From Pseudomonadota bacterium (GTDB taxonomy: Bacteria; Pseudomonadota; Alphaproteobacteria; Rhizobiales; Xanthobacteraceae): a DNA stretch of 10,249 nt. Where the stretch lies: assembly GCA_023431725.1 (NCBI GenBank), contig JAEYVN010000006.1, forward strand, positions 1 through 10,249, in the 5' to 3' direction. A program made the translations under genes and the position numbers. The notes under the pieces are model-generated. The model was not told where the DNA came from. It saw nothing but the letters and a program-made list of their open reading frames with translations, and made no database searches. This document shows positions 1 to 8,431 of the stretch, piece by piece; position 1 is the first letter of the stretch; each line of letters begins with the position of its first letter.

Positions 1-250
1 GGTTTTCCAGAACGAGCTTGGTCTGTTCCTCGATCGGGGCATTCGCCATCAATTGCTTGGTCTTCGGATCGATGGCGATCTGTCCGGCGAGATAAACCGT
101 CTTGCCGGCCTTGATGGCTTGTGAGTATGGCCCGATCGCTTCCGGTGCGTTGGGTGTCGAAATGACTTTCTTGCCGCTGTCCTGCGCGCTCGCAGGAGCG
201 ACGAAGGCAAACGCCAGCGCAACACAGGCCATCATGACAATTTTATGCAT
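1..250 (-). CDS. RidA/YjgF/YER057c family protein with signal peptide, 5' part only
   Basis: This is the first 83 codons of a gene that runs off the left edge. The N-terminus has a short basic start, a hydrophobic stretch (residues 4-18) and an Ala-Ser-Ala/Gln cleavage site near residue 22, a good Sec signal peptide. The mature part follows the RidA pattern: STPNAPEAIGPYSQAIKAG, then VYLAGQIAIDP and an EEQTKLVLEN helix. RidA proteins are trimers; the cytosolic type hydrolyses reactive enamine/imine intermediates made by PLP enzymes. The catalytic arginine of that subgroup lies beyond the edge, so activity cannot be judged. Export makes this a periplasmic RidA-like protein, whose role is less well known. 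The ATG at 250 is chosen because AAGGGG lies 8 nt upstream and the signal peptide begins there. A promoter-like pair lies about 57-85 bp upstream. Confidence 0.88.
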   Translation of the reverse strand, partial: MHKIVMMACVALAFAFVAPASAQDSGKKVISTPNAPEAIGPYSQAIKAGKTVYLAGQIAIDPKTKQLMANAPIEEQTKLVLEN

Positions 251-306
251 GTTGCAATCCCCTTCATGCTGCAATCCGAGAACAGACAAAGCGGAAATTG
301 AAAAGA

Positions 307-335
307 ATTAGAGTTCGAGGCCGCGCGTCTTGCAA
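307..335 (-). promoter_or_regulatory. Putative sigma-70 promoter of the ridA-like gene
   Basis: Reading the minus strand, TTGCAA (335-330) is followed after exactly 17 nt by TCTAAT (312-307), which matches 5 of 6 bases of the -10 consensus. The predicted start is near 300, giving a 5' leader of about 50 nt before the ATG at 250. The promoter lies downstream of the terminator at 495-531, so the gene probably has its own transcript. This is a consensus match only. Confidence 0.45.
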
Positions 336-419
336 GCTGCGAGGCGGTAAAAGCGGCTCAGTTGATCATGTCATAAGGACGCAGGATCGCTTCACGACCG
401 CGACGGTGTCGATCGCAAC

Positions 420-476
420 ATGAAAAAGAGATGCGCGTATGAAAAAGCGACGCGCCAGGAAAAGCGAATAAGCGCC
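420..476. repeat. Imperfect 19-bp tandem repeat, two clear copies and a degenerate third
   Basis: Copies start at 420 and 439. They share ATGAAAAAG followed by a GA-GCGC core and differ at only a few positions. A third, gapped copy (GGAAAAGCGA...GCGCC) follows at about 458. The repeat lies between the terminator at 495-531 and the putative ridA promoter, so it could be a protein-binding array or a neutral duplication. No known element was recognised. Confidence 0.4.
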
Positions 477-494
477 GACAGGATCAAATCAGCC

Positions 495-531
495 AAGAAA
501 AAACCGGACCGCGAGGGGCACGGTCCGGTTT
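495..531 (-). terminator. Rho-independent terminator (minus strand)
   Basis: A perfect 11-bp stem, AAACCGGACCG (501-511) with CGGTCCGGTTT (521-531), encloses a 9-nt loop. On the minus strand the stem runs into TTTTTTCTT (about 503-495). It would end either a transcript from the LysR-type gene (stop at 750) or, more likely, a small RNA starting near 635. The RNA loop carries CCCCUC. Confidence 0.85.
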
Positions 532-635
532 GAGTTCTTGCCGACGCGGGATGCCGGCAATCACCTTCCAGAGGGGAATCACTGTCTGCGGTCGGTTGCG
601 ATCTGGGAGGATTCGAAAACGCTCGCATCCAGCAT
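495..635 (-). ncRNA. Putative trans-acting sRNA, AbcR (alpha-r15)-like
   Basis: About 140 nt lies between a predicted promoter (642-670) and a strong terminator (495-531), with no plausible ORF. The predicted RNA has three parts. The first is a 5' region with CUGGAU able to pair with AUCC/CCAG around CCUCCC (610-605). The second is a hairpin UUGCCG/CGGCAA (560-555 with 543-538) whose loop contains AUCCCG. The third is the terminator hairpin with CCCCUC in its loop. Another CCCCUC lies at 576-571. Repeated, partly unpaired C/U-rich anti-Shine-Dalgarno motifs are typical of AbcR sRNAs, which with Hfq repress ABC-transporter mRNAs. In Agrobacterium, as I recall, AbcR genes lie beside the LysR gene vtlR, and here the element lies just downstream of a VtlR/LsrB-type gene. 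Family membership is inference; it could instead be the 3' UTR of that gene. Confidence 0.5.
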
Positions 636-641
636 GTGTTG

Positions 642-670
642 AGTATCGGTCTGCAACGCTGACGCGACAA
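642..670 (-). promoter_or_regulatory. Putative promoter of the AbcR-like sRNA
   Basis: On the minus strand TTGTCG (670-665) and GATACT (647-642) are separated by 17 nt, each matching 4 of 6 consensus bases. The predicted start is near 635. A half-strength promoter like this is typical of activator-dependent transcription, which suits the LysR-type box upstream. Confidence 0.35.
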
Positions 671-693
671 CGGCCAAGCTCGTGAAGCTGCCA

Positions 694-706
694 TGCGCAA
701 CGCGCA
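694..706. promoter_or_regulatory. LysR-type regulator box (T-N11-A, perfect dyad)
   Basis: TGCGC-AAC-GCGCA is an exact interrupted palindrome of the T-N11-A form used by LysR-type regulators. Its centre (700) is 65 bp upstream of the predicted sRNA start at 635, the classical position of the LysR recognition site. It lies 44 bp downstream of the stop codon of the LysR-type gene, so that regulator may act on the sRNA promoter. Short T-N11-A patterns are common, but the dyad and the spacing raise its value. Confidence 0.4.
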
Positions 707-749
707 AGTCTATGGATAATAGAAAAACGAAATCACCCGATTGCGTTTT

Positions 750-1652
750 TCAGAATGTCCAGCGCTGTGCTTTCGAGACCAGGAAGTCGCGGAACACCTG
801 CACACGCGCAACCGACTTAAGTTCTTCTGGATAAACGAAGTAAGCATCGAGCGTGATCGGATCCGTTTCGCCGAGCAACTGCACGAGGCCGCCTTTTTCC
901 TCGATCAGGTAATCGGGAAGTAGTGCGATACCCAAACCCTGCTGGCATGCGCGCAGCAGCGAGATGATGTTGTTGGCCATCAGAATGGGCGTGCGTGGCC
1001 CTTTACCTTCGCGACCGACCTCAAGCGGCCACGAGCGGTTCTGCAGAAACGTGGGAATGTTCCCGCCGCCGAGCATCAGAATACGATGATTGTCGAGATC
1101 GTCGATCTTGGTCGGTGTTCCGAACCGCTTCAGGTAGTCCGGCGAAGCATATAAATGAAAATGCACGGAGAAGAGTTTGCGCTGGATCAAATCCGGCTGC
1201 GTCGGAATGCGCAAACGGATGGCGACATCGGCCTCCCGCATGGCCAGGTCGAGTTCTTCATCCGTCATGATCAGCGAGATGCGGATATCGGGATAAAGGT
1301 CGAGGAATTCGCCGATCTTCGGCGTCAGCCAATGGGTGCCGAGGCCGACGGTCGTCGTCACCTTCAGATCGCCGTTGGGGCGCTCCCGGCTGTCCGTCAG
1401 CTTGGCTCTGGCCGACTCCAGCTTCATGAAGACTTCATGCGCGGTACGATAGAGCAGTTCGCCCTGCTCGGTCAGGATCAGGCCGCGGGCATGGCGGTGA
1501 AACAGCGACACGTTGAGCGCCTGTTCGAGTGCGCTCACCTGCCGCGAGACGGCCGATTGCGACAATCCGAGCTGTTCGCCGGCATGGGTAAAGCTGCCGG
1601 CTTCCGCGGCTGCGTGGAAAACCTTTAGCTTATCCCAATCCATCGACGTCAT
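750..1652 (-). CDS. lsrB: LysR-family transcriptional regulator, LsrB/VtlR type
   Basis: The 300-residue protein has the usual LysR length. The N-terminal winged helix-turn-helix (about residues 6-65) begins MDWDKLKVFHAAAEAGSFTHAG and includes SQSAVSRQVSALEQ, FHRHARGLILTEQG and the linker helix. The effector-binding domain (about 95-290) contains DLKVTTTVGLG and the ACQQGLGIALLPDYL signature. The sequence and its position just after trxB match LsrB of Sinorhizobium and VtlR of Brucella/Agrobacterium, regulators of envelope, oxidative-stress and AbcR sRNA functions. I can see only one cysteine (about residue 236), so a multi-cysteine redox switch is unlikely here. Start choice is uncertain: ATG at 1652 or at 1643 (the family's MDWDK start) both lack a clear Shine-Dalgarno, and TTG at 1679 is possible. 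It lies 39 bp after trxB with no terminator between, so co-transcription is likely. The symbol rests on homology and synteny. Confidence 0.88.
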   Translation of the reverse strand: MTSMDWDKLKVFHAAAEAGSFTHAGEQLGLSQSAVSRQVSALEQALNVSLFHRHARGLILTEQGELLYRTAHEVFMKLESARAKLTDSRERPNGDLKVTTTVGLGTHWLTPKIGEFLDLYPDIRISLIMTDEELDLAMREADVAIRLRIPTQPDLIQRKLFSVHFHLYASPDYLKRFGTPTKIDDLDNHRILMLGGGNIPTFLQNRSWPLEVGREGKGPRTPILMANNIISLLRACQQGLGIALLPDYLIEEKGGLVQLLGETDPITLDAYFVYPEELKSVARVQVFRDFLVSKAQRWTF

Positions 1653-1691
1653 CGCAAAACGTGATCGTTGTTGGAGCAAGACATCACCGCC

Positions 1692-2657
1692 TTATTCCGC
1701 CGCTGTGCGCAGTTGCTCGTGCGCGGCCAGGAATCGTTCAGCCTCGAGCGCGGCCATGCATCCTTGTCCGGCGGCGGTCACCGCCTGCCGGTAGATATCG
1801 TCCGTCACGTCACCGGCCGCGAACAAGCCGGGCACCGAGGTCGCCGTCGAATGCGGCTTGGTCGCCACATAGCCCGACGGTTTCATCTCGACCTTGCCCT
1901 GCACCAGTTCGGTCGCCGGCGTGTGTCCGATGGCGATGAACACGCCATCGACATTGCGTTCGCTGAGCGCCCCGGTCTTCACATTCCGCAGTTTGGCTGC
2001 GGTCACTTTGGTTGGTGCTTCCGAGCCGACCAGGTCGTCGACCACGGTATCCCACAAGACTTCGATCTTCGGATTCTTGAACAGGCGATCCTGCAGGATT
2101 CGCTCGGCGCGCAGATCATCGCGGCGATGCACGAGCGTCACCTTGCTGGCAAAATTGGTCAGGAACAACGCCTCCTCGACAGCGGTATTGCCGCCGCCGA
2201 CGACGATCACTTCCTTGCCGCGATAGAAGAAGCCGTCACAGGTGGCGCAGGCGGAGACGCCAAAGCCCTTGAATTGCTCTTCGAACGGCAGGCCCAGCCA
2301 GCGCGCCTGTGCGCCGGTCGCGAGGATCACCACATCGGCGAGATAGACATCGCCGGAGTCACAGGTCAGGCGGAAGGGGCGGCTGGAGGTATCGAGGTTG
2401 TTGACGTGATCGGTGACGATGCGCGTGCCGACATGCTCGGCCTGCTTCTGCATCTGCTCCATGAGCCAGGGACCCTGGATCACGTCGGCGAAGCCGGGGT
2501 AATTCTCGACATCGGTGGTAATCGTGAGCTGTCCGCCGGGCTGATAGCCCTGGATCATGATCGGCTCGAGCATGGCGCGGGCGGCGTAGATCGCCGCTGT
2601 GTAGCCCGCGGGGCCTGAGCCAATAATGATGACCTTGGCGTGCGTTGATTTGCTCAT
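1692..2657 (-). CDS. trxB: Thioredoxin-disulfide reductase
   Basis: The 321-residue cytosolic flavoenzyme uses NADPH to reduce thioredoxin. Visible motifs, in order, are the FAD dinucleotide fold GSGPAG (residues 13-18), PGGQLTITTDVENYPGF (40-56) and ATGAQARWLGLP of the FAD domain. These are followed by the redox-active CATC (Cys137 and Cys140), the NADPH fold GGGNTA (154-159), HRRDDLRAE (177-185) for NADPH phosphate binding, and the FAD-binding FAAGDVTDD near 279-287. All key residues are present and length is normal for bacterial low-molecular-weight TrxB. The ATG at 2657 follows a weak GGGG about 7 nt upstream, and the GSGPAG placement fits this start. The divergent neighbour is an Lrp/AsnC regulator; downstream is the LsrB-type gene. 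An inverted repeat in the leader (2693-2710) may take part in control. Confidence 0.97.
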   Translation of the reverse strand: MSKSTHAKVIIIGSGPAGYTAAIYAARAMLEPIMIQGYQPGGQLTITTDVENYPGFADVIQGPWLMEQMQKQAEHVGTRIVTDHVNNLDTSSRPFRLTCDSGDVYLADVVILATGAQARWLGLPFEEQFKGFGVSACATCDGFFYRGKEVIVVGGGNTAVEEALFLTNFASKVTLVHRRDDLRAERILQDRLFKNPKIEVLWDTVVDDLVGSEAPTKVTAAKLRNVKTGALSERNVDGVFIAIGHTPATELVQGKVEMKPSGYVATKPHSTATSVPGLFAAGDVTDDIYRQAVTAAGQGCMAALEAERFLAAHEQLRTAAE

Positions 2658-2692
2658 GGATAGCCCCGAATTCGGAAGGTTGCAGTCGGGTC

Positions 2693-2710
2693 GGACTCAA
2701 TCCTGAGTCC
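2693..2710. promoter_or_regulatory. Inverted repeat in the trxB upstream region
   Basis: GGACTCA (2693-2699) and TGAGTCC (2704-2710) form a perfect 7-bp inverted repeat with a 4-nt spacer, 36 bp before the trxB start codon. It has no following T-run on either strand, so it is not a terminator. It could be an operator for a redox or LysR-type regulator, or a hairpin in the trxB mRNA leader. Confidence 0.4.
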
Positions 2711-2727
2711 CGCTCTTGTGCACTGCG

Positions 2728-2755
2728 AATGTAGGGATTTGGCGCAGCTATGCAA
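2728..2755 (-). promoter_or_regulatory. Weak candidate promoter for trxB-lsrB
   Basis: Minus-strand TTGCAT (2755-2750) and TACATT (2733-2728) are 16 nt apart. A start near 2721 would give a leader of about 64 nt that includes the inverted repeat at 2693-2710. The match is modest, and other placements in the 241-bp divergent gap are possible. Confidence 0.25.
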
Positions 2756-2821
2756 GTTTTGCAAAGCGGCGGAATTCGGGAACTCCCGTATTTGCGCGGC
2801 CGCTGCTTAAAAAGTGCTCAC

Positions 2822-2840
2822 CACGCAATTTTATTGCGTG
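2822..2840. promoter_or_regulatory. 19-bp perfect palindrome, likely Lrp/AsnC operator
   Basis: CACGCAAT (2822-2829), TTT, and ATTGCGTG (2833-2840) make an exact 8-bp inverted repeat with an A/T-rich centre. Lrp/AsnC proteins bind A/T-centred palindromes of about 13-19 bp, and many repress their own gene. The right arm overlaps the -35 element of the best candidate lrp promoter, 59 bp before that start codon, so autorepression is the simplest reading. It could also affect divergent trxB. Confidence 0.55.
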
Positions 2841-2863
2841 AAATGCGGGTCTATCTCTATGGT
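2834..2863 (+). promoter_or_regulatory. Candidate promoter of the Lrp/AsnC gene
   Basis: TTGCGT (2834-2839) and TATGGT (2858-2863) are separated by 18 nt, each a 4-of-6 match or near. A start near 2870 would give a leader of about 29 nt. The -35 lies inside the palindrome at 2822-2840, so a bound regulator would block RNA polymerase. Confidence 0.3.
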
Positions 2864-2898
2864 CGGCACCTTCGTCGAACCACAGGACCGAACGCGGC

Positions 2899-3384
2899 AT
2901 GCTCGCCAGACTTGATGCCATAGATCGCAAGATCCTCGCGGAACTGCAGGAAGACGGTCGCATCACCAATGTGGAACTGGCGCGCCGGGTTGGCATCTCG
3001 GCGCCGCCATGCCTGCGCAGGGTACGGGCGCTGGAGGAGGCGGGCTATATCCGCGGCTATCGCGCACTGCTGGACGAAAAGCGGCTGGGTTTCGAAATTA
3101 CCATCTTTGCGCTGGTGCATTTGTCGAGCCAGGCCGACGCCGACCTCACCGCCTTCGAGAATTTCGTGCGGGCGCAGCCGCTGGTGCGCGAATGCTGGAT
3201 GCTGTCGGGCGAGGTCGACTTCATCCTGAAATGCGTCGCGCCGGACCTGAAGACCTTCCAGGCCTTCGTCAACGAGCTGACCGGTGCGCCGCATGTGCGC
3301 AACGTCAAGACATCGCTGACGCTGCGCGTTTCCAAGGATGCGCCGATGGTGCCGATGGACCAGGTGCAGATCGTCGAGACGTGA
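2899..3384 (+). CDS. Lrp/AsnC family transcriptional regulator
   Basis: The 161-residue protein has normal length for the family. The N-terminal winged helix-turn-helix (about residues 4-62) has the classical opening LDAIDRKILAELQEDGRITNVELA, the recognition helix with CLRRVRALEEAG, and the wing YIRGYRALLD. The C-terminal RAM/AsnC ligand-binding domain (about 70-150) includes VRECWMLSGEVDFILKCV, the usual site of amino-acid binding and of dimer/octamer contacts. The ATG at 2899 is preceded by AGGA (2884-2887). It is divergent from trxB across 241 bp that hold a perfect palindrome, a likely autoregulatory site. The ligand cannot be told from sequence; related proteins sense leucine, proline, lysine or branched-chain acids. 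A strong hairpin follows the stop codon. Confidence 0.93.
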   Translation: MLARLDAIDRKILAELQEDGRITNVELARRVGISAPPCLRRVRALEEAGYIRGYRALLDEKRLGFEITIFALVHLSSQADADLTAFENFVRAQPLVRECWMLSGEVDFILKCVAPDLKTFQAFVNELTGAPHVRNVKTSLTLRVSKDAPMVPMDQVQIVET

Positions 3385-3410
3385 AGCAATTCGCGACGTG
3401 CGCGTGAGGC

Positions 3411-3432
3411 CGCCGGGCGCCATCGCCCGGCG
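3411..3432. terminator. Hairpin between convergent genes, possible bidirectional terminator
   Basis: CGCCGGGCG (3411-3419) and CGCCCGGCG (3424-3432) form a perfect 9-bp GC-rich stem with a 4-nt loop. It sits between the converging Lrp/AsnC gene (stop at 3384) and the DoxX gene (stop at 3451). No clear T-run follows on either strand, so it may only be a weak terminator or a 3'-end stabiliser. Confidence 0.5.
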
Positions 3433-3450
3433 ATCTGTCGTGTCAGTCGA

Positions 3451-3852
3451 TCATGCCTTCTTGCGCATGGCGTCGATGCTCAACGAGCCGCCGCCGGCCA
3501 CCGCGAGATACAGGAAGACGAAGCAATACAGGGCCGCCAGCTCGCCGCCGTTGAGGATCGGATAGAAGTCGCGCGGCGCATGCGCAATGAAATAGGCGAA
3601 GGCCATCAGCCCCGACATCACGAAGGCGACCGGGCGCGTGAACAGGCCGATCACCAGCAGCGTGCCGCCGACCAGTTCGAGGACGCCGGCGGTCCAGCTG
3701 AGGCTGTAGGGCTGCAGTTTGGCGAACTGGGCCATTTGCGGAATGCCGAGCAGCTTGGCGGTGCCATGTTGCAGGAACAGCAGGCCGGACATGATGCGCA
3801 GAACGCTGAGAAGGCGAGGAGACCAAGCAGCGCAGACATTATTGAGTGACAT
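3451..3852 (-). CDS. DoxX family inner-membrane protein
   Basis: The 133-residue protein has four predicted membrane helices at about residues 14-36, 53-71, 74-92 and 105-121. The family features are LRIMSGLLFLQHGTAKLLG in helix 1, the ELVGGTLLVIGLFTRPVAF hairpin between helices 2 and 3, and AHAPRDFYPILNGGELAALYCFVFLYLA leading into helix 4. DoxX relatives are small membrane subunits, some linked to quinol or thiosulfate oxidation or to membrane redox stress. The exact role of stand-alone DoxX proteins is mostly unknown. The ATG at 3852 is preferred because AGGA lies 6 nt upstream and the DoxX homology starts right after it. The open frame extends upstream to 4047, but that part is basic, unlike the family, and crosses the greA terminator. 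The gene is probably monocistronic, converging on the Lrp/AsnC gene. Confidence 0.9.
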   Translation of the reverse strand: MSLNNVCAAWSPRLLSVLRIMSGLLFLQHGTAKLLGIPQMAQFAKLQPYSLSWTAGVLELVGGTLLVIGLFTRPVAFVMSGLMAFAYFIAHAPRDFYPILNGGELAALYCFVFLYLAVAGGGSLSIDAMRKKA

Positions 3853-3907
3853 AAGACGTCCTGTCAGAGAGTTCTGGTAAGGCGCCCCGCATTCCATGGG
3901 CCGTGCT

Positions 3908-4003
3908 TTCTTGCCATCGTGTTTTTCGTCGCACGTCCGTTTAGCCCGGCGTCTTGCGCATTTCGTTGAAAGGTGCGGCTTTGTTGCAGCAGTTCTTGCC
4001 ATC
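3908..4003. repeat. 11-bp direct repeat upstream of the DoxX gene
   Basis: TTCTTGCCATC occurs at 3908-3918 and again at 3993-4003, 85 bp apart, between the greA terminator and the DoxX start. It may be a pair of regulator sites or a chance match. No convincing promoter was found in this 156-bp gap. Confidence 0.3.
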
Positions 4004-4008
4004 AGGCG

Positions 4009-4039
4009 AAAAAAAATCGCCGGGCAAGGCCCGGCGATT
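4009..4039 (-). terminator. Rho-independent terminator of greA
   Basis: The minus strand reads an 11-bp perfect stem, AATCGCCGGGC/GCCCGGCGATT (4039-4029 with 4025-4015), with a 3-nt loop. An uninterrupted run of eight T residues (4016-4009) overlaps the foot of the stem. It begins 38 bp after the greA stop codon and separates greA from the DoxX gene. Confidence 0.93.
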
Positions 4040-4077
4040 GGATGCATTTATATGAATGTTTCTGCGGCCGGGCGCGC

Positions 4078-4554
4078 TCAGCGCCACTCCACCTTGAGCA
4101 CTTCATAGGCTTTGGCGCCGCCGGGCGTGACCACTTCCACGCTCGCGCCCTTCTTCTTGCCGAGCAGCGCCCGGGCGAGCGGCGAGGAAATCGAGATGCG
4201 GCCGGACTTGGCGTCCGCTTCCGGCTCGCCGACGATCTGCCACACCTGCTTCTTCTCGGTGTCTTCGTCCACCAGCGTCACGGTGGCTCCGAACTTGACG
4301 GTGTCGCCGGACAGCTTCGAGACGTCGATCACCTCGGCGCGCGCCATCTTGTCTTCAAGCTCGGCGATGCGGCCTTCGTTGTGCGACTGCGACTCCTTGG
4401 CCGCGTGATATTCGGCGTTCTCTGAAAGATCGCCATGGCCGCGCGCTTCCGCGATCTGCTGGATAATGCGCGGGCGCTCCACCTGCTGGCAGTGTTTCAA
4501 CTCGGTTTCGAGTGCCGTGTAACCTGCCGCCGTCATCGGGATCTTTTCGACCAT
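4078..4554 (-). CDS. greA: Transcription elongation factor GreA
   Basis: The 158-residue length is exactly typical. GreA enters the secondary channel of RNA polymerase and stimulates cleavage of backtracked RNA. The N-terminal coiled coil (about residues 10-75) carries the tip motif [14 protein letters not shown] with the catalytic acidic pair Asp42 and Glu45. The C-terminal FKBP-like domain (about 82-158) includes the conserved [21 protein letters not shown]. The ATG at 4554 has a strong GGAGG 7-8 nt upstream (4562-4566). The gene lies 137 bp after carB on the same strand. A hairpin with a T-rich tail sits in that gap only about 35 bp before the start codon, so greA is read either by read-through from carB or from a promoter inside the carB end. 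A clear terminator follows. Confidence 0.97.
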   Translation of the reverse strand: MVEKIPMTAAGYTALETELKHCQQVERPRIIQQIAEARGHGDLSENAEYHAAKESQSHNEGRIAELEDKMARAEVIDVSKLSGDTVKFGATVTLVDEDTEKKQVWQIVGEPEADAKSGRISISSPLARALLGKKKGASVEVVTPGGAKAYEVLKVEWR

Positions 4555-4589
4555 CTTCTAACCTCCGGCCCCTGGCCATGAGGGGCACA

Positions 4590-4641
4590 AAAAGACAAAA
4601 GCCCTGATCGCAGGCCGGCCAATTTGCCCGGCACGCGATCA
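4590..4641 (-). terminator. Terminator-like hairpin between carB and greA
   Basis: On the minus strand TGATCGC (4641-4635) pairs with GCGATCA (4611-4605), and inside a 2x2 internal loop GCCGG (4632-4628) pairs with CCGGC (4618-4614). The stem is followed by CTTTTGTCTTTTTG (4601-4588). This fits a carB terminator of moderate strength, interrupted by the internal loop. Because it ends only about 35 bp before the greA start, it may work as a partial terminator or attenuator that sets greA expression relative to carB. Confidence 0.55.
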
Positions 4642-4691
4642 AACCTCTGTTCAGAAACAACCGCCACCAACACGCCGGAAGGCGTCTGGGT

Positions 4692-8135
<3,444 letters not shown>

Positions 8136-8161
8136 CGGCTCCGCGGACTCAGACTGGGCAC

Positions 8162-8431
8162 AACCTGTGGGCACATAAAAAAAGGGCGCGCCTTGCGCGC
8201 GTCCCCTGGCCAAGCGCTGGCGTGTGGCCTCGCGCGGCCCGGTGTCTAGACCAGATTCCCCCGGGCTGCAATGCGCCACGGTTGCAGCAAATGCGCTATC
8301 CCACAGTGTTGGAATGGCTATGGCGCTGAATGATGCCGGATCGGCACCATGCTGCCACATTTCGCCGGTGGGGCTCAGGTCCGGCCGGCCAAGCGCCATG
8401 AAGCACTTCCGATTGACCGAACCTGTGGGCA
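8162..8431. repeat. 12-bp direct repeat bracketing the carB leader
   Basis: AACCTGTGGGCA occurs at 8162-8173 and at 8420-8431 (TGCCCACAGGTT on the minus strand). One copy lies in the loop of the predicted 8412-8451 hairpin; the other lies just after the terminator T-run and before the carB start. Paired copies on either side of a terminator could be sites for one ligand, protein or antisense RNA. Confidence 0.45.
8177..8205 (-). terminator. Intrinsic terminator 41 nt upstream of carB
   Basis: The minus strand reads GGG-A-CGCGC (8205-8197), a 5-nt loop, then GCGCGCCC (8191-8184), and directly seven T residues (8183-8177). The stem is 8 bp with one bulged A. It lies just before the carB start codon (8135), on the carB coding strand. 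It must therefore either end a separate upstream RNA or act as an attenuator within the carB leader. Confidence 0.85.

Noticed and set aside
420..533. 37-residue basic plus-strand ORF beginning MKKRCAYEKATRQ
   Set aside because: It has no Shine-Dalgarno and is built from the tandem repeat and the terminator stem, so it is more likely non-coding.
605..626. tRNA T-arm look-alike (TTCGAATCC on the minus strand)
   Set aside because: No T stem, anticodon arm or acceptor partner can be formed around it; it is part of the putative sRNA.
1668..2618. 316-codon plus-strand open frame opposite trxB
   Set aside because: It is fully antisense to trxB, in which all catalytic motifs are intact.
3853..4047. 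65-codon N-terminal extension of the DoxX protein
   Set aside because: The extension is basic, overlaps the greA terminator and lacks a ribosome site. The inner ATG at 3852 has AGGA at a good distance.
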